DNA of 34,693 nt from assembly GCA_017882605.1 (NCBI GenBank), contig JADGPE010000020.1:1-34693 (forward strand), in the 5' to 3' direction. Both the position numbers and the translations under genes were made by a program. Shown here piece after piece: positions 33,741 through 34,693 of the stretch. Numbering within the stretch: position 1 is the stretch's first letter; the number at the start of each line of letters is the position of its first letter. The notes under the pieces are model-generated. The model had not been told where the DNA came from and did not search any database. It saw only the letters and a program-made list of their open reading frames with translations. This DNA is from Thermoleophilia bacterium. GTDB lineage: Bacteria > Actinomycetota > Thermoleophilia > Gaiellales > Gaiellaceae.

Positions 33741-34580
33741 ATGGCCAGCGTCGACACGACATTCACGCGCCGCAAGGTGCTCCGGGACGAACTGGTCGGC
33801 CTCTATGGGGTCGTCGAGCGCAACCTGTACCTGACCAAGCGCTACTTCCTGTGGGACCTCGCGTTCCTGCTCTGGACGATCGCGAACACGCTCACGATCG
33901 TGTTCATCTCGCGCGGCGTCGACCTCGCGCCGGCGGCCCGGAACGAGCTGGCGACGAAGCTGCTTGTCGGCGGTGTCATCTGGGCGTTCCTGGGGATCAT
34001 CTTCGAGATCGTCACGGAGACGGTTGCGTGGGAACGCTGGGAAGGGACGATCGAATACACCTTCATGGCTCCGGTCTCGCGGCCGGTGCACCTGATCGGC
34101 ATGGGCGTCTACGCCGTCATCTACGGCCTCGTGCGCGCGGCTGCGATCTTCATCGCGGTCGTCGCATTCATCGGGCTCCATCTACCGCACGCGAACTACG
34201 GGGCTGCGGTGGCGCTGCTCGCGATCGCGTCGATCTCGTTCATCGGCGTCGGGATGATGACCGCCGTGCTGCCGCTGATCTCGCCCGAGAAAGGGACACA
34301 GCTGGGCTTCGTGGCACAAGGCCTGATGCTCGTCGTGTCGGGCGTCTACTACCCGGTCAGCGTCCTGCCGTCGTGGATGCAGTGGATCGCGAAGATCTCG
34401 CCGGCGACCTACGCGCTGCGCGGCAACCGCCACCAGATCCTCGAGGGGGCGGGCCTTGCCTGGGCAGACGTCTGGCCGCTGCTCGTGATCGGCGCGTTCT
34501 CGATCCCGATCGGCCTGCTTGTCTTCAGGGCGGGCGAGCGCTACGCGAAGCGGCACGGAAAGCTGAAAAGATCGGGCTGA
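33741..34580 (+). CDS. ABC-2 type transporter permease
   Basis: A 279-residue membrane protein with about six helices, the partner of the preceding ATPase. The N-terminal amphipathic segment (VERNLYLTKRYFLWDLAFLL) leads into the first helix. ETVAWERWEGTIEYTFMAPVSR is the conserved cytoplasmic loop of ABC-2 permeases that docks the ATPase. SGVYYPVSVLPSWMQWIAKISPATYAL is the typical late segment. The start is ATG 33741, 2 bp after the ATPase stop. The short basic C-terminus is RYAKRHGKLKRSG. No substrate can be inferred. Confidence 0.92.
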   Translation: MASVDTTFTRRKVLRDELVGLYGVVERNLYLTKRYFLWDLAFLLWTIANTLTIVFISRGVDLAPAARNELATKLLVGGVIWAFLGIIFEIVTETVAWERWEGTIEYTFMAPVSRPVHLIGMGVYAVIYGLVRAAAIFIAVVAFIGLHLPHANYGAAVALLAIASISFIGVGMMTAVLPLISPEKGTQLGFVAQGLMLVVSGVYYPVSVLPSWMQWIAKISPATYALRGNRHQILEGAGLAWADVWPLLVIGAFSIPIGLLVFRAGERYAKRHGKLKRSG

Positions 34581-34608
34581 TCGTGTATCCCCTCGAGAGG
34601 AGCAAGTC

Positions 34609-34693
34609 ATGGCGATGATCGAGAGCAAGGACCGGGCGACGTCCGATCCCAAGGCGCGCAAGGCCGTGCTCGACGAAGTGAAGAAGGAAGGCG
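34609..34693 (+). CDS. Start of an unidentified gene, cut by the window edge
   Basis: ATG 34609 with GAGAGGAG about 7 bases upstream, open to the window end (28 codons: MAMIESKDRATSDPKARKAV then LDEVKKEG). The start is charged and soluble-looking, with a helical pattern. It lies 28 bp after the permease stop on the same strand, so it may belong to the transporter operon. Too little remains for a family assignment. Confidence 0.6.
   Translation, partial: MAMIESKDRATSDPKARKAVLDEVKKEG

Overview
The window is GC-rich, densely packed DNA from one chromosome. It carries the actinobacterial peptidoglycan control operon (fhaA-fhaB-pstP-rodA-pbpA-pknB, with DUF3662 and PASTA domains), a mycobacterial-type dCTP deaminase, a DUF4446 protein and a eukaryotic-type (GSII) glutamine synthetase. 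These point to Actinobacteriota. Thermoleophilia (Gaiellales/Solirubrobacterales-like) is my best guess, but it is an inference from overall impression and not from a search. I see no rRNA, tRNA, CRISPR array, prophage or IS transposase.

Layout. 1-2.4 kb: a possible gene tail and structured DNA, an SDR-family protein, dcd, a MarR regulator, and a divergent 58-residue His-rich small protein missing from the ORF track. 2.4-13.2 kb (minus strand): a maltodextrin locus in transcription order malE-malF-malG-GH13-ugpC-secreted amylase-glucan phosphorylase. It codes for extracellular cleavage, ABC import and cytoplasmic hydrolysis/phosphorolysis. 13.4-16.2 kb (plus): a GabT-like aminotransferase and a Ser/Thr kinase with an extracellular discoidin-like domain. 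16.2-25.8 kb (minus): a kinase with a polytopic membrane tail, then fhaA-fhaB-pstP-rodA-pbpA-pknB-ddl, mostly joined by 4-base stop/start overlaps. This is a signalling and cell-wall synthesis operon that ends with D-Ala-D-Ala ligase; pknA is absent from its usual place. 25.9-29.9 kb: a membrane-anchored unknown, DUF4446, a 149-nt inverted-repeat-bounded spacer, then HNH endonuclease, rhodanese, SIMPL protein and a mini zinc-ribbon that meet with no intergenic DNA. 29.9-32.2 kb (minus): a possible 26-residue ORF, a 41-base palindrome, GSII and a CDF metal transporter. 32.2-34.7 kb (plus): inorganic pyrophosphatase, then a promoter, a short upstream ORF and a DrrAB-like ABC exporter, then a truncated ORF at the edge.

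The most interesting material is non-coding or very small: (1) a terminator-type hairpin in the GSII leader whose 5' arm is also perfectly complementary over 10 nt to the GSII ribosome-binding site; (2) a 39-nt hairpin element found just before two unrelated genes (ppa and the SDR gene) 31 kb apart; (3) the 149-nt element closed by a 13-bp perfect inverted repeat; (4) four consecutive genes on alternating strands sharing CTAG/CATG/CTAG at their junctions; (5) several unannotated small ORFs. No single clearly novel enzymatic system is evident. Most protein-coding genes belong to known families.
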